A stretch of 6,205 nt of DNA from Anaerolineae bacterium (GTDB lineage Bacteria; Chloroflexota; Anaerolineae; DUEN01), in assembly GCA_021159845.1 (NCBI GenBank), contig JAGHDS010000454.1, forward strand, positions 1 through 6,205. Direction: 5' to 3'. The notes beneath the pieces are model-generated. The model made no database searches. It saw only the letters and a program-made list of their open reading frames with translations, and had not been told where the DNA came from. Positions 5,626 through 6,205 of the stretch are shown piece after piece; the first letter of the stretch is position 1; each line of letters opens with the position of its first letter. Made by a program: the position numbers and the translations under genes.

Positions 5626-5768
5626 CGATTTTGTCTGCGGTGATTACCCACATCTCGCCGCGGAGTCACGGAGAGCGCTGAGGGGAAAGGAAAATAAAGA
5701 GAGTTCCTCTGCGTCCTCGGCGTCTCTGCGGTGGAGAAAGGCATGTTAAGCTACCGCGATTTTGTCTG
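5626..5768. mobile_element. Putative small inserted element bracketed by 12-nt direct repeats
   Basis: CGATTTTGTCTG occurs at 5626-5637 and again at 5757-5768. Between the copies lies a 119-bp segment (5638-5756) holding the palindromic repeat at 5656-5733. Its ends both read CGGT inward (left CGGTGATTAC, right CGGTAGCTTA), a weak terminal inverted repeat. The left edge also carries the 14-mer shared with the insertion sequence end near 353-366. The simplest reading is a non-autonomous insertion with a target duplication, but 12 nt is longer than the 8 nt usual for IS1595-type elements. Coding capacity is negligible. Confidence 0.35.
5656..5733. repeat. Imperfect palindromic repeat with periodic arms
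   Basis: The left arm (5656-5683) and right arm (5706-5733) match as inverted repeats at 20 of 28 positions, around an AT-rich 22-nt centre. Each arm consists of three units of 8-9 nt: reading inward, the right arm is CGCAGAGA, CGCCGAGGA, CGCAGAGGA and the left arm CGCGGAGT, CACGGAGAG, CGCTGAGGG. From memory, similar intergenic palindromes built of such units recur in many unrelated bacterial genomes; I could not check this. It lies between the divergent cold-shock and deformylase promoters. Confidence 0.6.
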
Positions 5769-5962
5769 GGATGCATTTCACGTTGGTGGTGAATTACGGG
5801 TGTATGCCTGGGGCCAGAGGGAGTCAGAGCGATGGCTCATTATAGCCGTTCATCTACCCTCTTCCTCTCTTCTACGCTTGCCTTGCCCTGCTATCATCCC
5901 ATGCCTTCCATACCTTGCCACATTTACCATAAAACTGAAACACACCCAAGGAGAGTGTATGT
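5769..5962. other. Intergenic stretch without a convincing gene
   Basis: Together with the adjoining element this separates the cold-shock promoter from the deformylase promoter. It is pyrimidine-rich on the plus strand after about 5850, with loose recurrences of CTTGCC. The plus-strand frame through it (5731-5973) shows no domain and begins inside the palindromic repeat, so I do not call it. I see no tRNA, clear hairpin or operator here. Confidence 0.5.
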
Positions 5963-5991
5963 TTGACCTCTGATATCGGTGGAATTATAAT
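5963..5991 (+). promoter_or_regulatory. Sigma-70-type promoter for the deformylase gene
   Basis: TTGACC -35 (5963-5968), a 17-nt spacer and TATAAT -10 (5986-5991), with the same hexamers and spacing as the sdh promoter. The start point is expected near 5998, leaving a leader of about 105 nt. A small bulged hairpin (GTGGCGTA 6023-6030 with TACGCAC 6040-6046) lies in that leader. Confidence 0.75.
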
Positions 5992-6102
5992 CGGAATATG
6001 TAAGAGTTGATCGCCGGTAAGTGTGGCGTATGCATTCGTTACGCACCCGCGTGTTGTCTAGATGCATTTCGGGCGTAAGTCGAACGCAACGAGAGGTGCC
6101 AG

Positions 6103-6205
6103 ATGGCTGTGCGGCGGATTATCACGATAGGACATCCTATCTTACGTCAGAAGGCGCAAAAAGTGAGCCAGTTCGGGCCGGAGCTGGGGCAGCTCATTGA
6201 TGACA
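6103..6205 (+). CDS. def: Peptide deformylase, N-terminal part (3' end outside window)
   Basis: Peptide deformylase removes the formyl group from the initiator methionine of new proteins, using a metal ion. Only the first 34 residues are visible. They match the family's N terminus: a basic start MAVRRIITIGHPILRQKA, where the HPxLR motif is characteristic, then VSQFGPELGQLIDD, matching the helix that normally ends in DM before the first active-site region. The three catalytic motifs (GxGxAAxQ, EGCLS, HExDH) lie beyond the edge, so activity cannot be judged. GAGAGG at 6091-6096, six bases before the ATG, supports the start. It is transcribed away from the cold-shock operon. Confidence 0.88.
   Translation, partial: MAVRRIITIGHPILRQKAQKVSQFGPELGQLIDD

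Noticed and set aside
5731..5973. 80-codon plus-strand frame in the csp-def interval
   Set aside because: It starts inside the palindromic repeat, has no domain pattern, ends within the def promoter and has an ordinary length for chance in this region.
6061..6070. GATGCATTTC repeated near 5770 and 6061
   Set aside because: A 10-nt match without symmetry or placement at any boundary; consistent with chance.

Overview
The window comes from a bacterial chromosome of moderate GC. Gene content suggests an aerobic or respiring lineage, possibly Chloroflexota: a two-anchor succinate dehydrogenase in the order C-D-A-B, a small RRM RNA-binding protein beside a cold-shock protein, and a PDZ-only membrane protein. 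That placement is an inference from general resemblance, not from a search.

Layout, left to right. (1) Positions 2-328 are the C-terminal end of an IS1595/ISXO2-type transposase cut by the window edge; the probable right end of the insertion sequence is near 366. (2) A consensus-like promoter (377-405) and a leader of about 197 nt with several hairpins and a 21-codon ORF lead into sdhC-sdhD-sdhA-sdhB (609-3994). The four genes are tightly spaced, each with a ribosome binding site, and the operon closes with an intrinsic terminator at 4068-4108. All flavin, iron-sulfur and probable heme ligands are present, so the operon should encode a working complex II linking the TCA cycle to the quinone pool. 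(3) On the minus strand lies a gene for a one-helix membrane protein with one PDZ domain (4131-4619), with its own candidate promoter. (4) Also on the minus strand, a cold-shock protein gene and an RRM protein gene (5461 down to 4905) form a likely two-gene RNA-chaperone operon. It has a near-consensus promoter, a leader of about 127 nt with a perfect 12-bp hairpin, and an intrinsic terminator. (5) The 640-nt stretch between the cold-shock gene and the last gene holds a 78-bp imperfect palindrome with periodic arms. It sits inside a 119-bp segment bracketed by 12-nt direct repeats, which looks like a small inserted element. (6) A second consensus-like promoter (5963-5991) leads into the 5' end of a peptide deformylase gene, cut by the right edge.

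I see no complete unfamiliar protein system. The less ordinary signals are non-coding: the small palindromic element and its flanking repeats, a 14-nt inverted match between that element's edge and the transposon end, and the structured leaders of the sdh and cold-shock operons.
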